In this document: in pieces, positions 33,991-42,314 of the stretch
Layout of the letters: every line of letters begins with the position of its first letter
Position numbering within the stretch: position 1 is the first letter of the stretch
NCBI GenBank assembly: GCA_035556735.1
Contig: DATMFF010000002.1
Coordinates: forward strand, 186,001-250,000
DNA length: 64,000 nt
Reading direction: 5' to 3'
Source: CANJBX01 sp035556735
GTDB taxonomy: Bacteria > Pseudomonadota > Alphaproteobacteria > Rhizobiales > Xanthobacteraceae
Program-made: the position numbers and the translations under genes
The notes under the pieces: model-generated
What the model was told of the DNA's origin: nothing
The model's database searches: none
What the model saw: the letters and a program-made list of their open reading frames with translations, nothing else

Positions 33991-34326
33991 TCAGTTCCGC
34001 TCGGGCCGCTTCTGGGGGCGGCTCCAATGCAGACCCCAGGCGGACTTTGCGTCGCCCGACTGAAACAGATTGGCGCGGATCGGCTGGCCCAGCGTCGGGT
34101 CGTCGAGCTGGACGGAAACGTAATCGCCGGCCTTCTCGCCGGTGCGCTTCCAGCCGGCGCCGATCTCGGGACCGTTGCTGTCACCGAGATGAACGCGATA
34201 GTCCGGCGCATTCTCGGCGTCGGAATGTTCTGCCGGAATCAGCACCATCTCGCTGTTGAGCGAGAGCGTGCGGACATGGCCGGTGTAGCCGTTCTTGGTG
34301 CGTGTGAACTCTCCAATCTGTGGCAT
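33991..34326 (-). CDS. DUF736 protein, copy 1
   Basis: The 111-aa protein matches DUF736: MPQIGEFTRTKNGYTGHVRT, then APDYRVHLGD and DDPTLGQPIRANLFQ. The family is typical of alpha-proteobacterial conjugative elements, and its function is unknown. GGGAG precedes the start. A diverged second copy is at 39549. Confidence 0.88.
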   Translation of the reverse strand: MPQIGEFTRTKNGYTGHVRTLSLNSEMVLIPAEHSDAENAPDYRVHLGDSNGPEIGAGWKRTGEKAGDYVSVQLDDPTLGQPIRANLFQSGDAKSAWGLHWSRPQKRPERN

Positions 34327-34371
34327 TGAAAGCTCCCTACGTGCGGTGATGAGGACTTGTTTGGTGCGCCG

Positions 34372-34917
34372 TCACCGCGTTGCGGCGCGCCATTCGAACC
34401 GGCCGTCGCCGTCCTCGTCGGTCCACAGCGGGATCGCGCGGCCGATGATCGAGTTGGTGGCGAGTGGGCCGAAGTAGCGGCCGTCCATGCTGTCGGGAGC
34501 GGCCCAGTTCATGAGGAAGAGTTCACCGTCAGCAATGCGGCGGCAGCCTTGCCAGGATGGCAAGGCGCGGCCGGCGCGGTCGCGCGCCAGCGCCTCGCCC
34601 ATGTCGATGCCGTCGATCGTGATGCGCGCGCCGTCGCGGCAGAGGCGCTGACCTGGAAGGCCGGCGACGCGCTTCATCAACGGCACGCCGCGCGGCAAGT
34701 AGCGGCGCTCAGCCATGAAGGATGCGAGCGGTTCCGGTGTGTGGACGGCGACGAGATCGGTGATTTCGAAGCGACGCGCCGGCTCGATGGAATAGAGGCC
34801 CAGCGGCACGCTGGCGGATGCATTCCAGATGAGCTTGGGCGCCACCGGAAGGAAGGAAGTGACGCCAACCGCCATCACGGCGAAGTACGTGGTCATGACG
34901 TAGCCGAAGCGTGTCAC
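34372..34917 (-). CDS. traF: TraF-type S26 signal peptidase
   Basis: The 181-aa membrane-anchored protease (helix about 7-27) has the catalytic Ser in NASASVPLGLYSI (S36) and Lys in PLMKRVAG (K82), the S26/TraF dyad; TraF of RP4 cyclises the TrbC pilin. The C-terminal part has GRYFGPLATNSIIGRAIPLW. It overlaps DUF2840 by four bases. Confidence 0.93.
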   Translation of the reverse strand: MTRFGYVMTTYFAVMAVGVTSFLPVAPKLIWNASASVPLGLYSIEPARRFEITDLVAVHTPEPLASFMAERRYLPRGVPLMKRVAGLPGQRLCRDGARITIDGIDMGEALARDRAGRALPSWQGCRRIADGELFLMNWAAPDSMDGRYFGPLATNSIIGRAIPLWTDEDGDGRFEWRAATR

Positions 34918-35423
34918 GGCTCGACGCTCCGCCGCAGAAGGATCGCCCGATGCTGCTCGACGGTGTAGCTGCGCGGCTCCTGGCCGGCGGTCAGCCGGTT
35001 GTGGACATGCCGCCAGTGATGTGGCGACACCTCGGCCGGATCGATGCCGATCGCCTCGATGGCATCGATGATCTGGAGAACGCGCTGGACCTTCGGCCAG
35101 TCCTCCATCTTGAGGAGAATGTCACCGCCGGGCCGCACGAAAGGAAGCGTCTGAAAATCCTCGCCCGGCGTGATCGCGCGCACGATGTCGATGCGCGAAA
35201 TAACCGTGCCATGGTCGTTCGACGCCCAGCGCACGAGAGCGAAGATGCTGTTTGATGCGAAGCTAAGAGTCCGGCGACGGCGGTCGAGGATCTGCTCCTC
35301 CTTCTCCTTGCCGAAGCGAATCCAGTATTCGACCTTCTTCTCGATCCATGTCAGTTCGACGCGCGTCAGGCCGTCGACGGGAAGCGCCGGCGGCACAAGA
35401 CGCAGGTGGGACGCACCGTTCAT
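34914..35423 (-). CDS. DUF2840 protein
   Basis: The 169-aa protein shows DUF2840 blocks LTRVELTWIEKKVEYWIRFG, FALVRWASNDHGTVISRIDI and VLLKMEDWPKVQRVLQ-like segments. The gene is conserved next to traF and parA in this ICE type; its function is unknown. ATG 35423 overlaps the next upstream stop. Confidence 0.87.
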   Translation of the reverse strand: MNGASHLRLVPPALPVDGLTRVELTWIEKKVEYWIRFGKEKEEQILDRRRRTLSFASNSIFALVRWASNDHGTVISRIDIVRAITPGEDFQTLPFVRPGGDILLKMEDWPKVQRVLQIIDAIEAIGIDPAEVSPHHWRHVHNRLTAGQEPRSYTVEQHRAILLRRSVEP

Positions 35424-35674
35424 GGCAGGTCTCCTTCGGCTGGAGGAAATTCCCGGGCGAGCAGGTCGCGCAGCATGTCCGCGACGGTCAGGCCGCGCTG
35501 GAAGGCGACGACCTTGATCCGGCCGCGCATCTCCGGCGTGATGTCGATCGTCAGCCGCGCGGTGAAAGCGGGCGCGTCGCCGTTGCCGCTGGAGCGAGGC
35601 TCCGGCGCTTTGACCCAGCGTTCGGGATCGGCTGGGCGCGCGATGAATGCGCGTTTCGAGGAGCGCTGCGTCAT
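35420..35674 (-). CDS. Small ribbon-helix-helix-like protein downstream of parA
   Basis: The 84-aa protein has a basic N-terminus and an RHH-like core (FTARLTIDITPEMRGRIKVV, AFQRGLTVADMLRDLLAREF). It overlaps parA (ATGA) and probably acts as the centromere-binding partner of that ParA; relatives are sometimes labelled ParB although they lack a ParB domain. Confidence 0.75.
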   Translation of the reverse strand: MTQRSSKRAFIARPADPERWVKAPEPRSSGNGDAPAFTARLTIDITPEMRGRIKVVAFQRGLTVADMLRDLLAREFPPAEGDLP

Positions 35675-36309
35675 CGCGCCAGCCTCCCCACCTCGGCCGC
35701 AAGGGCGGTGATCTCGCGTGCCGCCAGACTCGCTGTGTGTGCTTCCCAGACGAGGCGGCCGGACTGGGCGGCGTCGGCAAAGGCGACACGCTGTCCGACC
35801 TTGGATGCGAGCAACGGCGGGTCGTGATCGGCCAGCGTCAGCGCCGTTTCGCGGGCGATGACGGTGCGCGCCCCACACCGATTGAGAACGAAGCGGGCGA
35901 CGAGGTGCGGGCGATAGACGCGCGCCTCGCTCAGCAACGCGAGCATCTCGGCCGAGCCCCAGCCGTCGAACGGGGATGGCTGGACCGGAATCAAGACGAC
36001 ATCGGCCGCCAGCAGCGCCGAGCGCATCAGTCCGGCGACGCGCGGTGGGCCATCGATGACGATGTGATGGGCATTGCGCGCCAGCTCGGGCGCTTCACGG
36101 TGGAGCGTATCGCGCGCGAGGCCGAGGACGCCGAACAGGCGGGGAAGGCTCTCGCGTGCGCGCTGCTGCGACCAGTCGAGGGATGAACCTTGCGGGTCGG
36201 CGTCGATGAGTGTGACACGCTGACCGCGTCTTGCCCACTCAGCGGCGAGATGGAGAGCGAGCGTGGTCTTGCCGACGCCGCCTTTCTGGTTGAGCAGCGC
36301 GACGATCAT
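35671..36309 (-). CDS. parA: ParA-family partition ATPase
   Basis: The 212-aa protein is a short ParA/MinD-like ATPase with deviant Walker A KGGVGKTT (9-16), IDADPQGSS and the switch segment IVIDGPP. It would segregate the element when it replicates as a plasmid-like circle. Iterons and repA lie directly upstream. Confidence 0.93.
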   Translation of the reverse strand: MIVALLNQKGGVGKTTLALHLAAEWARRGQRVTLIDADPQGSSLDWSQQRARESLPRLFGVLGLARDTLHREAPELARNAHHIVIDGPPRVAGLMRSALLAADVVLIPVQPSPFDGWGSAEMLALLSEARVYRPHLVARFVLNRCGARTVIARETALTLADHDPPLLASKVGQRVAFADAAQSGRLVWEAHTASLAAREITALAAEVGRLAR

Positions 36310-36370
36310 GGCGCCGCTCCCGGAGACGGAGCGCCATGCACAGGTGTGGAGTGCGGAACGGCCGTTAGAA

Positions 36371-36387
36371 AGATTCCGAAGGAATCT
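36371..36387 (-). terminator. Hairpin between repA and parA
   Basis: AGATTCC-GAA-GGAATCT forms a 7-8 bp stem with a three-base loop; on the minus strand it is followed by TTTCTAAC. It may end repA transcripts before parA. Confidence 0.55.
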
Positions 36388-36447
36388 TGGTTAGAAGAGT
36401 TACGCCGCGCGCAATGCCTTGAATCGGCGTCCGGATTCGACGATTCC

Positions 36448-36511
36448 GGTCCCCGATAGCACGAGGATCGGGTCCCCGATGGCACGATAGGTCGGGTCCC
36501 TGATAGCACGA
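36448..36511. repeat. Three iterons next to repA
   Basis: A 17-bp direct repeat GGTCCCYGATRGCACGA occurs at 36448-36464, 36471-36487 and 36495-36511, spaced 23-24 bp. The array ends just after the repA stop codon. Such iterons are typical RepA binding sites and suggest an origin of vegetative replication within the conjugative element. Confidence 0.8.
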
Positions 36512-36517
36512 GGCGAT

Positions 36518-37396
36518 TCACAGCTTATCCCCAGCGCGAGAGATCCCGCGCTGCCCTGACGGAGCGAGGGCAGCGGGATCGACGGGAGCGAAGGCGAGGC
36601 GTTCGGGGGCGTCCGATGGCTGCTCGATGGTCAGCCGATAGCCAGGCAGCGTCTGCTGGCGAACGATGTTGCGCAGGTCGTAGGCGAAATGCTTGAGCGG
36701 TGAAAGGCTGCCGGACTTCGCGTGAAGATAGGCGACGTCGAAGCTCCAACCGTTCTGTTGGCGGCCGCCATGCTTGCGCACTAGGCGATAGAGCCAGCGC
36801 TCGAGACCGCCGGTCAGGCGGAAGTAGGCACGGTCGATGGTCAGCACGAGCGCATCGTCGAGGACGGCGGCGAAGAACCAGTCCGGCACGATCAGCTCGA
36901 GGCCGAGCGGACGGCCGTGGACGTCCGCGCGCTCCTTCCACTCGTTGATCCAGGAGAAGCGGTGCATCCGCCGCTCGCTTGGCTGGCGGATCGATGTCGC
37001 GACCGTGGTTGATTGGAGGCGATCGAGCCCGGCTTTGAGGCGGTCGTAGTCGCGCACGCTCACGCCGCGGCCGATGAAGGAGAGAATTTCGTAGGGGGTC
37101 GCTGCCATCAGGCGCGATGGCCGCAGCCCGAGATCGCGCGCCTCGACGATTTGCGAGGCCGCCCAGATCAGCACGTCGGCGTCCCAGATGGTCGCCATGC
37201 CGTGCTCTGGGACCGCTTCGACACGGATGACGATCGTGCCGGCCTTGAAGTCGATCGGCGTCAGGCGCTTCGACTTCGCGAGCGAGAAGAACGGATAGGC
37301 CATGAGGTCCTGCGCGTCGCGCGGTGCGAGATCACCGGGCAGCGCCCGGAAGAGATCGAGCTGATCACGCTCGCTACTGCGTTGCGCGAAGGACAT
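36518..37396 (-). CDS. repA: Replication initiator protein A (RPA family)
   Basis: The 292-aa protein matches the RPA-type replication initiators of Tn4371-like ICEs and small plasmids: QLDLFRALPGDLAPRDAQDLMAYPFFSL split over the N-terminus, the winged-helix segment TPYEILSFIGRGVSVRDYDRL, and SPLKHFAYDLRNIVRQQTLPGY. The start at 37396 comes eleven bases after the AlpA-like gene stop and has only a weak ribosome-binding site, suggesting coupling. Confidence 0.9.
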   Translation of the reverse strand: MSFAQRSSERDQLDLFRALPGDLAPRDAQDLMAYPFFSLAKSKRLTPIDFKAGTIVIRVEAVPEHGMATIWDADVLIWAASQIVEARDLGLRPSRLMAATPYEILSFIGRGVSVRDYDRLKAGLDRLQSTTVATSIRQPSERRMHRFSWINEWKERADVHGRPLGLELIVPDWFFAAVLDDALVLTIDRAYFRLTGGLERWLYRLVRKHGGRQQNGWSFDVAYLHAKSGSLSPLKHFAYDLRNIVRQQTLPGYRLTIEQPSDAPERLAFAPVDPAALAPSGQRGISRAGDKL

Positions 37397-37406
37397 GCGC
37401 CGCCTC

Positions 37407-37682
37407 TCAGCGACGGCCGCGGCCGGCCTGCACTGAGGCCGAGTCGTGGCGCTTCGCCGGCAGCACGGAGCCGCGCGGGTCGGAGGTCGATGTGACCGCA
37501 CCGCGGTCTGCCCAGGCCTTGAGATCGTCAAGAGCGTAGACGACGCGGCCGCCCAGCTTTCGATAGGCCGGGCCTGTGCCGTAGGTGCGATGCTTCTCGA
37601 GTGTGCGGCTGGAAAGGCCGAGGAAATCAGCGGCTTCCGGCGTCCGCAAGAAGCGTGGCGGTAAGCCGGTGAGATTGGTCAT
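37407..37682 (-). CDS. AlpA/MerR-like helix-turn-helix protein
   Basis: The 91-aa protein has an excisionase-type winged HTH (LRTPEAADFLGLSSRTLEKHR, YRKLGGRVVYALDDLKAWAD). Proteins of this kind precede repA in Tn4371-like ICEs and may regulate it or act in excision. CGGAGG lies seven bases before ATG 37682. Confidence 0.88.
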   Translation of the reverse strand: MTNLTGLPPRFLRTPEAADFLGLSSRTLEKHRTYGTGPAYRKLGGRVVYALDDLKAWADRGAVTSTSDPRGSVLPAKRHDSASVQAGRGRR

Positions 37683-37817
37683 TTCGCACCTCCGGGCGTT
37701 CCTTGAGGTCGCCGGTGTTTCTCGGCGAACGCAGGTCACGGTGGCGGAGAGGCGAGGCTTGGGGGGATGGCGAAGATAGTCGGGCCAAAATCGCACCCCT
37801 TGGGCGATGCTGGGATG

Positions 37818-38583
37818 CTATGGCCGGCGCCGGCGCTGGAGCAGCATGCGATAGCCGCCGGCGATGAGCGCCAGGCCATCTTTCACGAGATCGATCGTGG
37901 CGTCTCGTAATGCCGATGTCTTCCACGGCGTCTCTGCGACGCGGTCGACCCCGAAAAGGGCGTGTGCAATCTCGCGATAACTCGCTCGCTCAGCGTGGCC
38001 ATCGACGGCTTGAAGCATGCGGCGAAGACGACGGCGCTGTTGAGCGGTAAGTCGGGTGTCGTTTGGGACGCGGCGGTTGTTGATCGCGCGCCAAAGGCGC
38101 GTTAGCGCATCGATCCGATCGAGACCATCGGCACCGAGTGGGATGACGGCGACGACAGGCTTGTCGGCTGCAGCATCGGGCCGGAACAGGACCCGAATCG
38201 AAGTGGCGCCGCGACCGTGGATGACGCTTACACCGTCCGGCCCGTTGCGCGCGGTGTCGGAATCAAGATGAGGCGCAATGGCGCTCTCGATTGTTGGCAG
38301 CAGGATCGCAGGCGCGAGAATCACGGTGCCAGGGTCTGCTTCGGGTGCCCAGAACACCGTCGCGTCTGTCGCCGCGAGCGCAGGGTCCACCGGGAAAGTA
38401 CAACCCCCAGCGCTGGCGGATTAGCGTCGTCGACTGTTCCGGGATCGTCGCCGAATGCGCACTGTAGTCACGATGATAGTTGAGGTTGCGCCGCAGCCAC
38501 TCCCACGCCAGATCCGGCGCGATGAGGCTTTCAACATAGTCGTACGATTCGGACGAACGCCATCGTGACGTATCCGGTCCCAT
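37818..38583 (-). pseudogene. DUF6499-DUF2285 gene with frameshift
   Basis: The first frame (38583 to 38263) starts MGPDTSRWRSSESYDYVESL with good GGAGGAAAC ribosome-binding site and carries the DUF6499 part up to IRQRWGLYFP. The DUF2285 part continues in another frame from about 38390 (VDPALAATDATVFWAPEADP) to 37818. In related elements these parts form one protein, so a single-base shift near 38389-38396 (TTTCCCGG on the minus strand) splits it. It may be a real lesion, a sequencing error or programmed slippage. Confidence 0.7.
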
Positions 38584-38700
38584 TGTTTCCTCCACGACTG
38601 CGAGCGGGAAGCGTGCGAAGGAGAACTACGATCGCCGGTTGAGGGCAGTGCGTGAAGTCGGGCAAACGGCAACAGGTGATGCCGCGCCAGCAACGCCGGT

Positions 38701-39009
38701 CTACCGCGAGGCACCTACCTCACGAACGAGCTGCCGGTAACCGTGCTGGGTCATCCAATGGGCGCGAGCGAGGTGGCTGCGATGCACGCGACTAGCGCGT
38801 TCCGGCTCTTTTGCAGGATCAATGCCGAACAGAATCTCGACCGCCTCGCGCCAGTCAGCGCCATCCGTCTCGGCATCAAGCAGGCGCAGGTAGAGTTTCA
38901 TATGCGCCCGGTCGTAGGTGGTCAGGACCTCGCTCTGCGGCGGTTCATCGAAAAAAGGATCGTGTGTCAAATCGAACCCCGCAGCTCGACGATGGCGCGT
39001 CGCAACCAT
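38701..39009 (-). CDS. Small DUF2285 protein
   Basis: The 102-aa protein ends in the DUF2285 core (YDRAHMKLYLRLLDAETDG, WREAVEILFGID, RSHLARAHWMTQHGYRQLV), with an acidic N-terminal half. DUF2285 genes cluster near repA in these elements; the pattern resembles a winged-helix DNA-binding region, function unknown. Confidence 0.8.
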   Translation of the reverse strand: MVATRHRRAAGFDLTHDPFFDEPPQSEVLTTYDRAHMKLYLRLLDAETDGADWREAVEILFGIDPAKEPERASRVHRSHLARAHWMTQHGYRQLVREVGASR

Positions 39010-39090
39010 TTGTTAACGCTACGCGGTCTAGCGAGCGGCGCAAGGGGACGCGCTTGCACGAAGGGTGTGCAGCGGCGATTTCGTGCGGCA

Positions 39091-39342
39091 TCATCGGCTG
39101 TTGCGGCCCTCGACCTTCGCGCGGACAAGCATCACTCCTTCGCCCTGGTCGGACGACAGGAAGACGATGCCGGCGGCCTCGAGCGTGCGACGGACCTGAT
39201 CTTCCGTCGACTCGTAGACGGCGCGGTGACCGGATTCGAGACGCTTCAGCGCCGTGAGCGAAACAACGGCCCGGTCAGCAAGCGTTTCCTGCGTCCATCC
39301 CAGCAACGCGCGAGCGGCCCGCGATTGTCGGGCGGTGATCAT
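39091..39342 (-). CDS. XRE-family transcriptional regulator
   Basis: The 83-aa protein is almost only a lambda-repressor-like HTH (SRAARALLGWTQETLADRA, VSLTALKRLESGH, RRTLEAAGIVFL). GGGAGG stands nine bases before ATG 39342. The start codon lies inside a 20-bp perfect palindrome (39334-39353), a likely auto-operator. It probably controls excision or transfer genes. Confidence 0.9.
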   Translation of the reverse strand: MITARQSRAARALLGWTQETLADRAVVSLTALKRLESGHRAVYESTEDQVRRTLEAAGIVFLSSDQGEGVMLVRAKVEGRNSR

Positions 39343-39353
39343 GCATGATCACC
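39334..39353. promoter_or_regulatory. 20-bp perfect palindrome over the XRE start codon
   Basis: GGTGATCATG/CATGATCACC is perfectly symmetric and covers the ATG (39342) and part of the ribosome-binding site. It could be a repressor operator, or fold in RNA and mask the start. Confidence 0.75.
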
Positions 39354-39384
39354 TCCCACTGGGCCGATTGAGCGCGCCAGAACT

Positions 39385-39401
39385 ACGACTAAAATAGTCG
39401 T
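39385..39401. promoter_or_regulatory. Hairpin upstream of the XRE gene
   Basis: ACGACTA-AAA-TAGTCGT, 43 bases upstream of the XRE start. It may be a second operator in the promoter. Confidence 0.45.
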
Positions 39402-39507
39402 TCTTGGCCGGTGACGCGAGCGAAAATGGAGCCCAAGGACGGGCGGTTGGCCGAGTCGCGCCGAACTGATTCGGTCGCCCTGTCGGCTCGCCCTCCCAGC
39501 GGGCTAA

Positions 39508-39534
39508 GCCCCGCCCGGTCTTTCCGGGCGGGGC
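39508..39534 (-). terminator. Strong GC hairpin after the second DUF736 gene
   Basis: GCCCCGCCCGG and CCGGGCGGGGC form an 11-bp perfect stem with a five-base loop, 14 bases after the DUF736 stop. No U-tract. Confidence 0.6.
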
Positions 39535-39548
39535 CTGGGGCTCGTGCC

Positions 39549-39872
39549 TCACTCGCCGTTCCGGCGGTTGGGGCGGGACCAGATCAGGCTGTAGCCTTCG
39601 CCCTCCTCGTCGTCGAAGAGGTTGGCGTAGATGGGAGCCGTGAACGACGGGTCGTCGAGCTTGAGGCCCAGATAGTCGCGGCCCTCGTTGGAGCGCTTGG
39701 CCCAGGCGGCGCCGATCTCGACGCGGCCCGCGAAGACGCGGTGGCTGGGGGCGTTCTCGCCCGAGCGGCTGGCTTCGGGAACGATGCGGACGTTCTTGGC
39801 CTGGACGCTGAGGGTGACGATCTGGCCGACGAACTCATTGCCGGACTTCTTGAAGGTGCCGATGGTCGCCAT
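39549..39872 (-). CDS. DUF736 protein, copy 2
   Basis: The 107-aa DUF736 protein starts MATIGTFKKSGNEFVGQI and has the APSHRVFAGRVEIGAAW and DDPSFTAPIYANLFDDEEG blocks. CAAGGAGAAC gives an excellent ribosome-binding site. A composite hairpin (39992-40057) lies about 120 bases upstream in the likely 5' leader. Confidence 0.9.
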   Translation of the reverse strand: MATIGTFKKSGNEFVGQIVTLSVQAKNVRIVPEASRSGENAPSHRVFAGRVEIGAAWAKRSNEGRDYLGLKLDDPSFTAPIYANLFDDEEGEGYSLIWSRPNRRNGE

Positions 39873-40463
39873 GGTAGTTCTCCTTGATCTCTGTTTCGAG
39901 CCCGCACCATTGCGGCCTCGATGGCGATCGATTGGCCGGAGGCGATCGGCGCCGCACCTGCTTGCAGGCCGGAGCGCAGCGGAGGATGGCGGCCGGGCGA
40001 CTTTCTTGTTTCGCGAGGAATGCCGGCGAAGCCGGGAGGGGAAGAAAGTCGCTCGGCGCCATTGCGGCATAGGCGATCGAGGCGAAGCCGGCCTTCGGCC
40101 AGATCAGCCCATCAAAGAGGCCGCTTGGAGCGCTCGATCAGGCAGAGAACGACCAAGGAGAACTTGGCGACCCCGTCGTGCAACCGCAGAGGTCCGACAG
40201 TGACGGCGGCGAGTGCTTCAACCATGTCGAGGCAATCGGACCCCCCGCATCAACGCTCCCGATGTGCACAGACTTGGCGAGCGGTCCGAGCGCTGGCCTT
40301 CGTGGGCGTCGACGTTCGTTCCGCTGCCCTGGCCCTGCGTTCCGATGTGTCCTGCGACCAACGGCTCAGCGTGCTCCGGCGCTCTGCCGAGCACCGTACT
40401 GCCAACTGACGAGGAAAAATCGCAGGCGGCGTGGTCTGGTCATGCTACCACACCGAAATGGCG
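39873..40463. other. Long non-coding stretch with composite hairpin
   Basis: Nearly 600 bases without a convincing gene. The left half holds the leader of DUF736 with the structured element at 39992-40057. In the right half I see open frames, but none with family similarity or a good ribosome-binding site. Confidence 0.5.
39992..40057 (-). ncRNA. Composite hairpin element, copy 1 (upstream of DUF736)
   Basis: An outer 16-bp stem (39992-40007 with 40042-40057) encloses a GTTTCGCGA segment and an inner hairpin CCGGC-GAA-GCCGG (40023-40035). A second element at 43361-43423 has the same plan with different stem sequences. On the minus strand both are followed by CCTCCGCTGCGCTYCGG and lie about 120 bases before a start codon. 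This suggests a structured 5' leader RNA or a protein-binding DNA cruciform. Confidence 0.55.
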
Positions 40464-40904
40464 TCAGGCGCGGGCCATGCCCTGGCTGGGCTGACCGGGC
40501 GGGGCCAGCGCCGCGAGACGGACGAAAGCAGTGATGGCGACGACCGTTGCGCCAGCCACCGAGAAGACGATCTGCCATGTCTCGGAAGGCATGGTGTGCT
40601 TCACGATCCCATGTGTCGCGTGATAGCCGGCAATGGCCGCTGGCGCCACAAAAACCGCTGCGATCATGAGGCGGAGCCAGATCGGCTTGACGAAAGTGAG
40701 CAGCAAGTGGCCGACGAGGAGCGTCGCGAAACCGGCCATGAACCCGACGGCTATGCCTCCAAGCCAGCCGGCGCCGGTGCCATATGCCCATACGCCGGCC
40801 GTCACGCCGGCGAATAGCGGCAGTGCATAGACGGCGAGGTAGAACAAGAGACAGCAGATGACGCCGATGGCGGCGATGCTGAAGAGAATGCTGACGACAA
40901 TCAT
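40464..40904 (-). CDS. Uncharacterised polytopic membrane protein
   Basis: The 146-aa protein has four to five hydrophobic helices (MIVVSILFSIAAIGVICCLL; ALPLFAGVTAGVWAYG; GGIAVGFMAGFATLLVGHLL; WLRLMIAAVFVAPAAIAGY; IVFSVAGATVVAITAFVRL) and short loops. CGGAGG lies nine bases before ATG 40904. No family recognised. It precedes no other gene in an obvious operon. Confidence 0.65.
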   Translation of the reverse strand: MIVVSILFSIAAIGVICCLLFYLAVYALPLFAGVTAGVWAYGTGAGWLGGIAVGFMAGFATLLVGHLLLTFVKPIWLRLMIAAVFVAPAAIAGYHATHGIVKHTMPSETWQIVFSVAGATVVAITAFVRLAALAPPGQPSQGMARA

Positions 40905-41027
40905 GATGGTGGCCTCCGTGAGAATGGATCTGACGGTAGCGCCTTCCACCACCACCATGGCGCACCCGAAATATAGAGCAAGACCGACGGCGCCGGGAGC
41001 GGAAATCTTCGTGGACTTCCAGAGGGC

Positions 41028-41210
41028 CTATCGGCTCGCCCGGTCAGGGGGCGAGGGATCGATCTCATGGACGATAGCGACGATGTCGCCGTCATACTCG
41101 CTGGCGGGCGCAACCGAGAGGGTGCCGTCGCCGGCTTGGAATGTGACGATGGCCGCCATGAGCGTGGTGGCGAGACTGAAGGCGATGGCGTGAGCGTCGT
41201 TGAGGGACAT
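41028..41210 (-). CDS. Small hypothetical protein
   Basis: The 60-aa frame starts MSLNDAHAIAFSLATTLMAA and ends VAIVHEIDPSPPDRASR. CAGGAG lies eight bases before ATG 41210. It is moderately hydrophobic in the first half. It may be co-transcribed with the membrane protein downstream (40464). No family recognised. Confidence 0.45.
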   Translation of the reverse strand: MSLNDAHAIAFSLATTLMAAIVTFQAGDGTLSVAPASEYDGDIVAIVHEIDPSPPDRASR

Positions 41211-41564
41211 CGATCCGGCTCCTGTTTCGGGCAGAGGACCATCCCCCGCTGACAGGCGCCCGAAGTGTCGGACTAAGCGCTGCAATCACCGCGCAGGCGC
41301 AGCCGCAGCGGCGGCGTGCTCGCATAGCCGACCCTTTACGGGTTGACGGCGTCAAGCGATCAGTCGGAGCAAAGATCAGCGCAGATAAGCGGGGGTGCTT
41401 TGCGCTACGTGGAGCCACCGATCACTCCATGGACGTCATGCGCTTGCCGTGCGAAGTCACTCCGTGTCGGCTATTCTTGCATAGGCTGAGTCGGCGTCTG
41501 CGCCTTGAGCCCCGAGATGGTCACGGCGACTCATGCCTCAATAGGAAGAACGAGGAAATCCGGC
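41211..41564. other. Non-coding region between divergent small genes
   Basis: About 350 bases between the divergent genes at 41210 (leftward) and 41565 (rightward), expected to hold both promoters. No repeat, hairpin or coding frame stands out. Confidence 0.4.
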
Positions 41565-42269
41565 ATGGGAGAGATTAACATCCCCCGCGATCAGCAGGTT
41601 GCCATCGCGGCGATCGACGTCAGCGAGTTGGACGGGCTCATCGAGCAGGCGATCCGCGAGGAACGGTCCGGCGATTTGCACCGTCTCGCCCTCGCGAACT
41701 GCGGCCCCTACATCGCAACAAAGCTCCATTCCTTCGACCGGGCGTTGGCGAAACACCGCGAGGCCAAGGCACGGCGAAAGCGGGCGGAAACAGGAGACGC
41801 CCTTCGACGCGCAGGCCATGATTTATCCTTCGCCGTCGGAGCTATGAAGCAACGGCTGGAAACGGAACAGAAGGAAGCGCAGCTCTTCATCGTCGATGAC
41901 CAGATCATGCCGCCTCATCGCTTCACCAAACATCTTAGTGTGAGGGTGAGCTATCGGTGGCGCCGGACTATCGATGACGAGTGGATGCTCGGCAGCATAA
42001 CCTTCGTCCATGACGTCGATCTACGTCCGGATTATGCGACACCGGTTCGCAACAGAAAGGCGAGCGCCGCCAAGCAGGAGCAGGACCTACAAGACAGGCT
42101 GTATCAAACCTGGGAGCACCTGATGAGAGGCGCGCTCTATTCGGTCAGGGATTATTTCAGGGAAGGTGGTGAGGGAGACAAGATCCCGGACACCTTCCAG
42201 GCAACGGTTGATTCTCACAGCCGCGGGCTGAACAATTACAGCACGCAGTTCTGGCGCCAGCAGCCTTGA
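41565..42269 (+). CDS. Uncharacterised protein
   Basis: The 234-aa hydrophilic protein starts MGEINIPRDQQVAIAAIDVS, has a Lys/Arg-rich helix (KHREAKARRKRAETGDALRR) and a C-terminal helical part (QEQDLQDRLYQTWEHLMRGALYSVRDYF split). It has no signal peptide. ATG 41565 follows GAGGAA by nine bases. It is the only plus-strand gene in the minus-strand maintenance block, so it may be a later insertion. No family recognised. Confidence 0.6.
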   Translation: MGEINIPRDQQVAIAAIDVSELDGLIEQAIREERSGDLHRLALANCGPYIATKLHSFDRALAKHREAKARRKRAETGDALRRAGHDLSFAVGAMKQRLETEQKEAQLFIVDDQIMPPHRFTKHLSVRVSYRWRRTIDDEWMLGSITFVHDVDLRPDYATPVRNRKASAAKQEQDLQDRLYQTWEHLMRGALYSVRDYFREGGEGDKIPDTFQATVDSHSRGLNNYSTQFWRQQP

Positions 42270-42314
42270 ACTCTTTCGCCTGTCAGGACGGTTGGAGGTG
42301 AAAGATGGCGGCGC

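Noticed and set aside
36306..36521. A 71-codon minus-strand frame between parA and repA
   Set aside because: It is made of the iterons and the hairpin, without a ribosome-binding site; the non-coding interpretation fits better.
39921..40409. A 162-codon plus-strand frame over the composite hairpin region
   Set aside because: Arg/Ser-rich low-complexity translation without a ribosome-binding site or similarity; it runs through a structured element.
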